Position numbers and translations under genes: made by a program. Shown piece by piece: positions 26,870 through 38,155 of a stretch of 64,000 nucleotides of DNA. The notes below the pieces were generated by a model. It saw nothing but the letters and a program-made list of their open reading frames with translations. It made no database searches and was not told where the DNA came from. The stretch's first letter is position 1; each line of letters starts with the position of its first letter. Source of the DNA: Carya illinoinensis (Eukaryota > Streptophyta > Magnoliopsida > Fagales > Juglandaceae); NCBI RefSeq assembly GCF_018687715.1, contig NC_056765.1:20289394-20353393 (forward strand), given 5' to 3'.

Positions 26870-27362
26870 CACGACGCTAGGTGATAGAATGGGGTAATAT
26901 TCTAGTAGAACTCCTTTGTTCAAGCTGGAGTGTCTAAATAGGTGTGAAATTTCCTAAGTTGACGAAGTACAGTCAATAAGTTGTGAATAGGGCCTAATTA
27001 GCTGGTCACCAGAGCGTGCCAGGCACTAACGCTGATGGAGCCATATTTTATTTTATATGTGTTCACAGCAAGTGTGGCACAAACAATTCATGGGGCCATA
27101 ACAACTGTGGAGCATATACTACGTGAGACACAACAATTATGACACGTAAAATACGTGGGGCCACAACAACTGTGGAATACATATTAACACACTCACAGCT
27201 GGTGTAGATACTTGTGTTGTGATGCAGTAATCGGCAGGAACACACGACTCAAGGGGACCCGTGTAGCACCCATATGGTCACGTTATTAATTAAGTCTATT
27301 GAACAAAATTCCAAATTTATGTCAAGAAGTTAAGAATAAGCAATATGTTACGGTCAAGAATA

Positions 27363-27523
27363 ATACGCGTTGCCTGGTACTATGGTCAAGGTTATGCGCT
27401 GTCAAGTACTATAGTGAAGGAGTATAATCTACCATACTACAGAAGGATGATACGCGCTGCCTAGTACTGCAGTCAAGGCTATGCGCTGCCAAGTACTACG
27501 GTGAAGGAGTATAATCTGCTGTC
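27363..27523. repeat. Two-copy tandem repeat, period about 87 bp
   Basis: The unit starting ATACGCG..TGCCT.GTACT at 27363 is repeated at 27450 with about 90% similarity by eye, both followed by GTGAAGGAGTATAATCT. It lies inside the family 3 LTR. No coding role seen. Confidence 0.75.
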
Positions 27524-28135
27524 AAGTTATGTTCAAGTTCATGTTCATGTTATGTTATGTCCATGTTCACGTTAAGTTTCAACTTGTTCATATCCGTGAC
27601 GCCCCCAAATCCCACGTACTGACACGTGGAAATCAAGACGTTGCGATGATGACAACACGGGTCACCACCCTATCGCCAAGTGGCCAAGTGTGTATACATG
27701 CAACAAGTGTGTAATAAAAACACACAGCGGATAATAAAAGTCTTATAACTAAGTACCAAAATTTTTGTTTAATACAAACCCATTTAAAACATACATAATA
27801 AAATATTATAAGTCTCAAATATTGGTTCAAAACCAAAATACAAGGCATAGAAGCTAGCAGAGATATTTTTTTGACATAAAGACTCCAAGTCAATATTCTA
27901 GCGAAACCGCCTCTTTGGGCTCAACCTCCTCCTCAAACTCTGCATCAAAATCTATGGTTCCAAAATGGTATCGCAGGTAAGTAATAAACCAAGCAAACCT
28001 CAAGATAGAAAATACATTCATGCCACAATAATATGCATGAAAATGATGCCATATATACATATATCCCAAAAGTCCACATTTTTCCACGCACGTCAAAAAT
28101 TCCATTTTGGGCCAAAACATTCCCTTTAAACATAA

Positions 28136-30196
28136 TGTGATGACCCACTTTTGCGTGTATTTTCACTGAAGGGTTGTTTTTAATTTAATTAATATATTGC
28201 TTTATTTATTTTAAATTATTGCGTTTTAAATTTGGTTTTTATTTGTTTTACGGTTTTTAATCTCGTTCTCGGCGGATTTGTTTTGTTGTCCGGAGTGAGG
28301 ATTGGACCTCATTTCTTCCTACATCTCTTTTTTTCCTTTTCCTTTTTTTCTCTTTTCTTTTTCTTCTTTCTTTTTTTTCTTTTTCTTTTTTTTCCTTATT
28401 TTTCTTTTCTTCCCGTGCGTAAACCCCCCCCGATCGTCTCTCTCTCTCTCCTCTCCCAGGCCGGAAGCACCCTCAGCCCCGACCCATCGCCGTCCGGCCA
28501 CCGTGGTCAACACCACCCCCACCGGTCGAACCCCCTCCCTCCGGCGCACCACCCCACCGAACCCCAGCCCCATCCGGCCAGCCGTTTGGCCTGAAAACTC
28601 CCAACTAAGCCCCACGGATTTTGCCCCGATCCGCCGCCGTCGCTCCACCTCCGGCCACCACCTCTTCACCACTTCATCACCGGTTCCTTACCGTCCTAAC
28701 CCACCCATTTTCGGCCTCTAATAGCCACCGGAACAGCTCCCACGAGCTAGCTTTCCATTTTGGGAAATCCGGCCATCAACCACCGTTTTCACCGCCACCC
28801 ATGGCCAAACTTCACTTCCACTAGCTTCATAATCATCCTTAGACCATTCCCTATCAATCCCAAGCCTTGGTTTGTCCCCGTTCAAAAGTGGGTATTTTAC
28901 AACCCACGGCCACAGTGAATTTTCACTGTTACGTTGCTTTCCTTCCGCCATTTGCAACGCCACATGTTTTCTAAAAATACCGTATAGCGCTGTAAGTATT
29001 TTTCAAACCCTACTTTTAGATTTAAATATATTTTTCTCATTTAATAAATTAATTGTTGTTGGTTGGTTGATTCCGGACTGAGTCCGAGGAGTTCGGGGGT
29101 CGGATGGATCGAGGACGGAGTGCTTGGTTTTGCTTGTATGCGATTGCTTGAGTAATTGTGTTATGAGGCGTGAGTTGCATATTGTGTTTATGTTTTTGTT
29201 TTAATCGGGAAAATCCCGTTTTATTGGTGTATATGGTTTTTGGGTGTGTGTGTCTCACGAGCCCAAGCCGGGATGGGTTATTATCTCGGTGGAGCTCCTC
29301 TGGTCACTCGGGAGTGGATAAAACTGAGTGACATCCCCTGAGTTGTCGCAGGGCGACAACCGGATCGCACGATACGGTAACGCTGTTGTGTCGACTCCGT
29401 GGTCCCTAGAGTGGCGAGGACTAGAGGATGGCCTGGCCAGGTACGCGCGGGGCACGAGTCTGGACATCACTCGTTTAGGTGTCACATGCGTGGTCGTTAC
29501 CTACGGTGTGGCACAGAGCCAGGGCGTGCGGGTGATCCCTAGGGGAGATCATGGTGCATGCATAACCGGATTGTTTTTATGGTTTTTGGATGTGGGCCAT
29601 TTTCTGGGAAAATGACGATGTTTGTTTTCGAGGCTTTTGATCCATTTTCTGGGGAAATGGTGGTTTGGACCATTATCTGGGATAATGGCGAGACTTGGTT
29701 TTAAGGATATGTTTTAGTAGGCCAAATGGGTTTTTTTTTTTTTTTTTTTGCGTGCGTGGTAAAAATGTGGTTTTGCGGGACATGTGCATTGACTTTTCTT
29801 GCATCCATGTTGTTTGAGTTTTATATGTTTTTATCTAGTGATGTTTGGAGTTTACTTACCTGCGGCACCATTTTTGGTACCGTAGATTTTGGTGCAGAGA
29901 TCAAGGATGAGGAGGAGGAGGCTGAGCCCAAGGATGCGGCTCCACCGGGTTGCTGATGTTATGTTTTGTATTTGGTATACAAAAATCATATTTGTGTCTT
30001 GTAATATTTATTTATGTATGTTTTGAATAGTCTTGTATTAAACAAGAAAAATTCTGGTACTTAGTTTTTGACTTGCTTTTCGCTGCGTATTTCTCGTGCA
30101 CTTTTGGCACACATCGTTAGGGTGGTGACCCGTAATGTCATCATCCGGACGTCTCGATTTCCCCGTGTCCGTGCGTGGGGATTTGGGGGCGTCACA
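28136..30196 (+). mobile_element. Solo LTR G (Tekay/Del-type), nested in LTR F
   Basis: Starts TGTGATGACCCA at 28136, ends GGGGGCGTCACA at 30196, 2061 bp, with the exact duplication CATAA on both sides (28131-28135 and 30197-30201). Polypyrimidine tract at about 28315-28410; palindromes at 29595-29690; acidic frame intact and ending at 29956. It lies opposite in orientation to its host LTR F. Confidence 0.93.
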
Positions 30197-30251
30197 CATA
30201 ACCTCGCCATTATCCTCAATAATGGTCCAAAAATCAAACCATCAAAACACT

Positions 30252-30383
30252 GTAGGCAGGAATCGCAGGCAGGACTCTACCACCATCCTTTCTCACCACT
30301 ATCCATACATGTGCACCATAGGCGGGAATCATAGGCGGAATTCTATCACCGTCCCTACTTACCACCATCCCCATGTCGCGTGC
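30252..30383. repeat. Two-copy 66-bp tandem repeat inside LTR F
   Basis: Units start at 30252 (GTAGGCAGGAATCGCAGGC) and 30318 (ATAGGCGGGAATCATAGGC) and share CACC.TCC.T..TCACCAC.ATCC.... In the other LTR copies this position holds the conserved GATCATGG / GGGTTGTCGC region, which is missing from F. Confidence 0.7.
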
Positions 30384-31729
30384 CTCTGACTCAAACCAGT
30401 CAATCCAATCATTCACATATACCATAAATCATTTCTCGCTTACAAGCCCAGTTTTCATTTTACAAACACATGTACATGCATGTAACTGCACGAAAACCTA
30501 GTTTTCTCTTTTTAAACATGAACATGCATGCACTATACAATGCAAACATCAAGGCACAAAATCTCCAACAAATACCAACATCAACCAAATATAAATAGCT
30601 CCATCCTCAAACCATCCGATCCCCGACTCCTCGGACTTAGTCCGGAATAACCAACCAGTCACAAATTATCGTTAAAGTAAAGATATATTTTAATCTAAAA
30701 GAAAGGTTGAAAAATACTTACAGCGCTATATAATAATTTTTGAAGAATCAAGGAGCTACAAACGGCGGAGAAAAAACAACGTAACAGTGTAAAATACACT
30801 GTGGCCTTGGGTTGTAAAATACCCACTTTCAAACGGGGACAAACCAAGACTTGGGATTGATAGGGAATGGCTTAGAGATGTTTATGAAGCTAATGGAAGT
30901 GAGATTTGGCCGTGGGTGGTTGTGGAAATGGCGGTGGAAGTGAAAAAAGGGCAAAATGGAGTTAAGCTCGTGGGAGCTGCTCTGGCAACGGATCGGGGCC
31001 AGAAATGGGTGGTTTAGGACGGCAAGAGATAGGTGATGAAGTGGTGAAGAGATGGTGTCCGGAGGTGAAACGACGGAGGCGGAAATGCACAAAATCGTGC
31101 GGCTTGGAGGGGCTCTCAGCGGCAAACGGCGGCTCGGATGGAGGTGAAATTTGGTGGGGAGGTGCGCAGGTTGGAGGGAAAGAGAACTGGGTGAGTGGTG
31201 TCGACCACATTGCCGGCGAATGGCGGTTCTGGGAGGAGAACAAAACTGGCGATAGTGAGGAGAGAGAGAGAGAGCGTAGCACACGGGAGGGAACCGGAAA
31301 GAAGAAGGAAAAGAAAAAGAAAAGGAAAAGAGAAAAAGAAAAAGAGAAAAGAAAAAGAAAAGATGGGGAAAAGAAATGAGGTCCAATCCTCACTTCCGGA
31401 GTCCAAAAACTGATCTGACGAAAACAAATTTAAAAACTATAAAACGACTAAAATAATTTAAACACCACGTCAAACTAAAATATAATAAATAACTAGTAAA
31501 ACTAAAATCTAAATTTTAAATCCAAAAACAAACTAAATTAAATAACACAGCAATTTAAATTCAAAACGATAATTAATATAAAGAAAGCTCCACAAAACAA
31601 ATATCACAACTAACTAAATCCAATTAAATACAATCATTTAAAATAAAAGAACTAATATTTTAATTAAATTAAAATACTCATTCATTGAAAATACACGTAA
31701 AAACGGGATGTCACAATATCATGTTATGT

Positions 31730-32200
31730 TCAAACTCACATTTATGTTATGTTATATTCATGTTCACGTTAAGTTTTGAATTCATGTTCATATCATGTTT
31801 ATGTTATGTTCAAGCTTACGTTCATGTTATGTTACGTTCATGTTCACCTTAAGTTTCAAGTTCATGTTCATATCATGTTATGTTCACGTTTATGTTATGT
31901 TCAAGCTCATGTTTATGTTATGTTATGTTCATGTTCACGTTATATTTCAAGTTCACATTCATGTCATGTTATGTTCACATACATGTTATATTCAAGTTCA
32001 CATCCATGTTTTTTTATGTTCACGTTCACATTATATCTCAAGTTCACATTTATGTCATGTTATGCTTAGGTTTATGTTAAGTTCAAGTTCATGTTTATGG
32101 TATGTATGTTCACGTTCATACTATGTTTCAAGTCCAATTTATCTTTCAAGTTTACGTTCTTGTTATGTTACTAGTCCATGTTATGTTTTAAGTTCAAGTT
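31730..32200. repeat. Minisatellite, period about 90 bp, built of TTCATGTTATG units
   Basis: Higher-order units start near 31770, 31852, 31943 and 32033 with AAGTTCA.GTTCATATCATG-like sequence. Each is made of shorter TTCATGTTATG-like units of about 11-12 bp. A unit length close to a multiple of three without stops produces spurious frames of up to 181 codons. An antisense counterpart is at about 25640-25920. Confidence 0.75.
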
Positions 32201-32600
32201 CATGTCATATCAAGTCAAGTTCGGTTCATGTTTCAGTTCAGGTTATATCAGTTATGCCATGCTATATATCAAGTTATGTTATGTTTACTTACAACTTAAA
32301 TTATGCATTTACGCTTTTACTATCATGCATACATCATTAACCTGTATTGGAGTTTTCTGTTAACGTACTGAGATTTGTAACCAAATCTCACCGTGGTAGT
32401 TCCAACTACCATTCCCCCCAAATGATAGGCGATGTGTCAAGATCAGAGCAAGGAGCAGACACTGGTAGACTGGAGGAGGTTGACTAGACTCTGCAAACAC
32501 GACGCAAAGCTTACAGCTTCTATAGGTAGTTTTTGGACAGTATTCTGACCTTGTTAGTCTAGTTACATGAGTTACTTGACGAACTTCCTCACATTGGAAT

Positions 32601-35217
32601 GTTTTTAAAGAAAATAAAACGTTTATGTAATTATGTATATGAGTGAGAATGTATGAATGAAACTTATGTTCTTTTATTTTTACGGTATGGGGTAATACTT
32701 ACTGAATACTCGACTCATTTTGTTTTAAAGTGTGCCCCACTCAAGAATGAAATGAGGATGAAATGTCAGGACAAATATGGTCCAAGGAAAATGTGACAAA
32801 AGCCTAAGCCTTTTTGTGCAATCTATGAAATCTTATTTTGTAAAATGACTTATATTTTAGTTTAATGATTTATGATGACCTGCTTTTACGTGTATTTTCA
32901 CTGAAGGAGTGTTTTTAATTTAATTAATATATTAGTTTATTTATTTTAAATTAATGTATTTTAATTAATTTTTAATTTATTTGATGTTGTGTTTAATTTA
33001 TTTTAATCGTTTTACGGTTTTAAAATCGTTTTCGGCGGATCTGCTTTTGGTTTCCGGAGTGAGGATTGAACCTCATTTCTTGTCTTTTCTCTTTTTTCTT
33101 TTTCCCTTTCTCCTTTTCTTTTTCTTCTTTTCTTTCTTTTTCTTCTTCTTTCTTCCCCGTTTCCTCTCTCCCGCGCGCTGCCCCTTCTTTTTCCCCTTAC
33201 CATCGCTGCCACTTCGACCGCCCATCGCGCCGCTGTCCGGTGGCTGTGTTGTACACCACCCCCACCATTCTCTTCCCCTTCCACAGAGATCATCCCCACC
33301 AATTTTCAGAGCCATCGGACTAGCCGTTAGCCACCACGAGCCCCTGGAAATCACGGTACTTGCTCTGTTTTTTTCCCTGTCGCCAGTTGCTTTCGCAACC
33401 CAGAACCGCTGCTCGTCGGCGGCGTGGTCTCGCCACCCACCCATTTTTCTTCCCCTCTCACCGGTGAACATCCCCACCAAGTTTCACCTCCATCCGAGCC
33501 ACCGTTAGCCACCACGAGCTCCTCCAAGCCACAGGGTTTTTCACCAATTCCGGTGCCGTCGCACCACCTCCGGCCACCATCTCTTCACAGCTTCTTCCCC
33601 TACCTCTTACTGACCTAAACCACCCATTTTCGATTTCGATCTGTTGCCGAAGCAGCTCCCATGAGCTCAACTCCGATTTGAGCTTTTTCCGCTTCCTCCG
33701 CCACCCACGGCCGAAACTCGTTTCCCTTAACTTCATAAATATCTCAAGACCATTCCCTATCAATTTCATGCCTTGGTTTGTAGCCGTTCGAAAGTGGGTA
33801 ATTTATTACCCACGGCCACAGTGTAAATTACACTGTTACGTTGTTTTTCCTCTGCCGTTTGCAACGCTGCGAGCTTTTAAAAAATACCGTATAACACTGT
33901 AAGTATTTTTCAAACTCTACTTTTAGATTTAAATGTATTTTGCTCTTACATTAAATAATTATCTGCTAGTTGGTTGATTCCAGACTGAGTCCGAGGAGTT
34001 CGGGAGTCGGATGGATGGAGGACGGAGTTGTTTGATTTATTGATTTATGGTTGCTTTGTTATTTGTGCCATGAGGCGTGCGTTACATATTGCATACATGT
34101 GCATTTTAATTAAATTGAGAAAATCCCGTTTTATTGGCGTAAATGGATTTTGGGAGCGTGTGTCTCACGAGCCCAAGCTGGGATGGGTTATTATCCCGGT
34201 GGAGCTCCTCTGGTCACTCGGGAGCGTAATATACTAAGTGACGTCCCCTGAGTTGTCTAGGGATGCTTGGCTACGAACGCGCCGGGCGCGGAACTGGGCA
34301 TCGCTCTACGCACCGACTCCGTAGCCCTTTGCTGGCGAGGGCTAGAGGATGCTTGGCTACGAACGCGCGGGGCGCGGAACTGGGCATCGCTCGTTTAGGT
34401 GTCACGCGCGTGGTCGTTACCTGCAGTGTGGCACAGAAGCCAGGGTGTGCGGATGACCCCTAGGGGAGGTCATGGTGCATACGGATTAATTGGTTAATGG
34501 TTTGAGTTTGATATGGGTCAAATGTGACTTTTGGCATGATATTTGGAAAGGTTGTGTTTGTGGGCCAAATGAGATTTTTGGTGTGTGTGGAAAAATATGA
34601 TTTTATGAGTTTTGAGCATTGGCATCCTTTCATGCATATTGTTTGAGTTTTATATGTTTTTATCTAGTGGTGTTTGGATTTTACTTACCTGCGGCACCAT
34701 TTTTGGTACCGTAGATTTTAGTGCAAAGTTCGAGGAAGAGGAGGAGGCCGAGCCCGAGGATGCGGCTCCGCCGGGGTGCTGAAGTTAAAGTTAAAGTTTT
34801 GTTGTTTGATTTTAAAAACAATATTTGTGCTTTGTAATATTTTATCATATATGTTTTAAACAATTTTGTATTAAACTAAGAAAAATTATGGTACTTAGTT
34901 ATTGACTTTGCTTTCGCTGCGTATTTCTCGTGCACATTCGTTGCTTATACACACACTTGGCACACATTGATAGGGTGATGACCCGTAATGTCATCATCCA
35001 GATGTCTTGATTTCCCTGTGTTCGTGCGTGGGGATTTGGGGGCGTCACATTTTTACTGCAAAACCCTCTCTTAGATTTGTAAATGCAAGTTTTTAACTTT
35101 AACTATAAAATCTTTTATACCCTAGGAAGGGAATGAAAAAGTTTTAAAATTTCAATAATTCCCATCTTGTTTTCTAAAACCATTTTCTAAAGTCCCACCA
35201 CAAAGACATGCATTACA
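32601..35217. repeat. Family 2 LTR fragment, split by LTR H
   Basis: 32601-32870 and 35050-35217 together match 18090-18480 and 35840-36215: CTTACTGAATACTCGACTCATTTTG (about 32700), AAGCCTAAGCC, then ATCTTTTATACCCT and a CATGCATTACA end near 35217. The interruption is LTR H. Confidence 0.5.
32871..35049 (+). mobile_element. Solo LTR H (Tekay/Del-type)
   Basis: Starts TATGATGACCTG at 32871 (usual TGTGATGACCC with changes) and ends GGGGGCGTCACA at 35049, 2179 bp. The flanks TGATT and TTTTT do not form a clear duplication, so either the insertion is old or an end was altered. It has the duplicated GGATGCTTGGCTACGAACGC region (about 34260-34375), lacks the palindrome array, and keeps the acidic frame open to the stop near 34782. 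Polypyrimidine tract at about 33080-33160. Confidence 0.85.
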
Positions 35218-36222
35218 TTTATGAATCTATGCTAAAGAATTAATGTTTAAGTATATGTATGTAATGGCTTTTTCTGGAAGCTCCTTTTTATGCACCTCAA
35301 AATAGTTGTATGCAAGTGAATAGATTTTATAGTAGTAATTATTGTATTTATATTCCATGAAGTAAAATGATGATGTTTATACTTTATGTTATGAAATGAT
35401 GTTTGACTGATGAATGAAAAGTATGAAAATGAAAGGACTGAAAGCAATGAATGAAAGGAAAGGAAATAACTAAAAGGAAATGAATGTTTTAATATAAGAA
35501 CCTACGTAACGACCATGATTGAATGAAGTACTAGTGGATTCGGAAGATTGCAATATCGATAAGTAGTACTAGTAGTGCACTCAATGCTACCCCTTGACTA
35601 AGGGGTTCCCAACCCACAGCTAAGGGTGGAATCTGGTCCAAAGACTACTAATCCCAATACAGGGGGCGTAATAGTGTGTACTCGGCATAGGAAAATTGAT
35701 AAGAGTAATTGGATGTATGAAAAATTTTAGTTTTTATGAAGAAATGTACAAGGTGAGAAATGTTTTGAGGAATGATTTTTAGAATAAAAATCCTGCATTG
35801 TAATGTTTTCAAGAAAGAAGATGTTTTATGTAAAGTATACATATAAATGAGAAATGTATGAATGAAACCTATATTGACATATTTTTACAATATGAAATAA
35901 TGTTTAATGAGTATTCACCTTATTTTATTTTTATGTGTACCCCACTTAGAAATGAAATGAGGACGAATCATCAGGACAGACACAACCTAAAGAATAGATG
36001 ACAGAAGCCTAGGCGGCATTTAATAATTGTGTGAAATTATATTTTATAAAATGACTTGTATTTTTTAATTTAGTGAATATCTTTGCAAAACTCCTTTTTA
36101 GATTTTTACTGTAGAATCTTTTATATCCTGAGATGAAAATAAAAAGTTCTAAAAAGTTCAGTAATTCTCATCTGGTTTTCCAAAATTATTTTCTAAAGCC
36201 TCACTATAAAGACAGGCGTTAC
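35218..36222. repeat. Decayed long-LTR family 2, copy 3
   Basis: Matches copy 1: AAGTAGTACTAGTAGTGCA at about 35560, CTACCCCTTGACTAA, TTTAATGAGTATTCACC at about 35905, GACAGAAGCCTAGGC at about 36000, and an end GGCGTTACA near 36215. It directly follows another family 2 fragment, so the two form a tandem or a remnant of a two-LTR element. No coding sequence. Confidence 0.5.
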
Positions 36223-36249
36223 ATGCATGCTAGCATACATATGTATGAT

Positions 36250-37520
36250 AAAATCTTTGCAGAAAGAAAAATATAAAGGGCATGAATAATAACTACCAAG
36301 AAAATATTGAAACATTAAACTTGACATCACATGCTATCTATAAAGTCAGATTGTCTCAACTTCCAAGGTGGTTAAGAGTTACTACAACCCATAAACTCGT
36401 TCGAAAGATTCACCCAAAACAAGAACCATATTTGCACAAACAATAAGGGATGGTCGACACGGACGGATCCACGTCTCACTCCTCAGGAGGCGTTGGATTG
36501 TCCTGCTCATACATATCCTCATTGCCTACATCTAATTAAAGTCAATGGTTTCAATGAGCGAAACTGTAGTGAGACTCTAAGATTTGAAAATATCCCATTA
36601 AGTATATGATACCATGACAAAACATAAAATACATGTAATGACAACAAATAATACAAGTATAAATCATAAGAACCCGAGCAACTTATACGCTTCCAATAAT
36701 AAGATATCCAAGCAAAAAGTATTCGAAACCTTAAGACCACGATAAGCTCGAGCAATTAGTTATTTAATATAGGAAAAGTATAGTTGCAAGTACAATTGTG
36801 TATTAATTTGTGTACCAATATGATGTGATTGGTCAAAAAGTAGATTTTATTAAAAACAGTGTTAATTTAAATTTTAAGTATGAATAAATCAGTGTTGGTA
36901 CACAGATTAGTGCGCGACTATGCTTGTATATAGCAAAACTCTTTAACATATACCATGAGAACTCCCGAGGTACATAAATATCGGCAAACTAAAAATTACT
37001 TGAGCAACCCGAGCAAAGTACACAACTTCCTTAACACTAAACGGTACGAGCATCTAATACCCAACTTCAAATGAAACAATAATAACTTCAAGAACCCCAG
37101 GTCATCCGACTACCACAACTGACTTGAAAACCTTTTCTCTTTTCCAACACGTGTATTACAACCTCCTCTAAAATGGTTGTGCACACACTCTGACTCTATT
37201 CACCACACTGCAAGTAACAATCATGCATATGACTTAGTCTCGAGAATCGCTTCACAGTAAGCATTCTTTAGTCTCCACCAGCCAAGAGATATCAAATCGA
37301 CCCGAGAGCATTACTGTCTCGTCTGAACCTATTAATAGTCAAATGTCAACTGATGGAACATCACTTCGTTCTTACATGCTCTCAAGCGACCAAAAGAGCT
37401 CCACTGGGATAATACTACATCCCGGTTTGAGGTCATGAGCCACCCACACACATACAGACCCTCCTTTGTTAAAACAACAAACATACATTAAAAATATGAA
37501 CTCAAAGGAATGGGATATTA
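36250..37520 (-). repeat. Decayed LTR related to the Tekay/Del-type family (family 4)
   Basis: On the plus strand it contains GAGCTCCACTGGGATAATA (about 37398) followed by a CATCCCGGTTTGAGGTCATGA block, both matching antisense copies of LTRs E and I. Near 36480-36540 the minus strand reads a short acidic tail (Glu/Asp/Gln/Pro-rich) in the position where the main family has its acidic frame. The rest is too diverged to align by eye and its ends are not defined. Confidence 0.5.
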
Positions 37521-37674
37521 CACAGATCATTCACCAAAACAATATAAAGAATATGGTAAAATTGGCCGAAAAAAGAAAAATGCGAGGTAAAAAGACAAGA
37601 AAATAACCAAAAACTCACATAAATGGATCTTTATACTATGTTTGAAAATTGAACAGGTGAACATGGTAAAATAT

Positions 37675-37862
37675 TTAGGTTCAGTTTGGATTGAGAAATA
37701 TTCAACTCATCTCATTTTATTATTATAATTTTTACAAATCTTTACATAAAATATAATAAACAATTCAACTATTTCAAATCTCAAACTAATAATAATATTA
37801 AAAAATAATATTTTAATAATATTTTATTTAATTTTTAATTTTTATCTCAATAATATTTTAGC
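37675..37862. mobile_element. A+T-rich MITE-like element 1
   Basis: Starts GGTTCAGTTTGGATTGAGAA, continues with ACTCATCTCATTTTATTATT and ends near ATCTCAATAATATTTTAG. It shares TTTACATAAAATATAATAAA in opposite orientation with element 2 at 37944-38155. Termini are imperfect. No reading frame. Confidence 0.5.
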
Positions 37863-37943
37863 GAAGCACAACAAAGAAGATTCATTGCCCAATTACTCCT
37901 AGAATTACAAAGATTGAAAATTCTGAACGGAGTCTGTCTCTAA

Positions 37944-38155
37944 GGTCTCGTTTGGTTATATAATTCAGATGAGATGAGAATAAATATTTTATTAAAAATT
38001 GAATAAAATATTATTATAATATTATTTATTAATATTATTTTTGTTTTGAGATTTAAAAAAATTATTTATTATATTTTATGTAGATATTTTAAAAAATTAT
38101 AATAATTATATAAGATAAAATATAATGAGATAATTTAATTTTATATAACGAGACC
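37944..38155. mobile_element. A+T-rich MITE with GGTCTCGTT inverted ends
   Basis: Left end GGTCTCGTTTGGTTATATAA and right end TTATATAACGAGACC are inverted repeats apart from a 4-base insertion. The 212-bp interior is A+T-rich and non-coding. The short size, inverted ends and lack of coding fit a miniature inverted-repeat element. The target duplication is not resolved. Confidence 0.7.

Larger units (their letters stand above)
27595..31715 (-). mobile_element. Solo LTR F (Tekay/Del-type, older subgroup), interrupted by LTR G
   Basis: Plus-strand start CGTGACGCCCCC at 27595 (first base changed from the usual T) and end GGGATGTCACA at 31715. The exact duplication ATATC flanks it (27590-27594 and 31716-31720). 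Its own sequence is 27595-28135 plus 30202-31715, about 2.06 kb. The acidic frame is intact (27890-28120, minus). The polypurine strand of the tract lies at about 31255-31375. The usual conserved middle region is replaced by the tandem repeat at 30252-30383. Confidence 0.88.
26870..32600 (+). repeat. Decayed long-LTR family 3, plus-strand copy (arm 2), split by LTRs F and G
   Basis: Runs 26870-27594, is interrupted by LTR F (27595-31715, itself holding G), and continues 31716 to about 32600. The flanking sequences join logically: GTTCATATC before and ATATCATGTTATG after. It includes the tandem repeat at 27363-27523, the TTCATGTTATGTT minisatellite and, near 32390, the AAATCTCACCGTGGTAGTTCCAACTACC hairpin also present in the minus copies. 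Confidence 0.55.

Noticed and set aside
31795..32340. 181-codon frame of Cys/Tyr/Val-rich repeats
   Set aside because: It lies entirely in the period-90 minisatellite, whose unit happens to lack stops.
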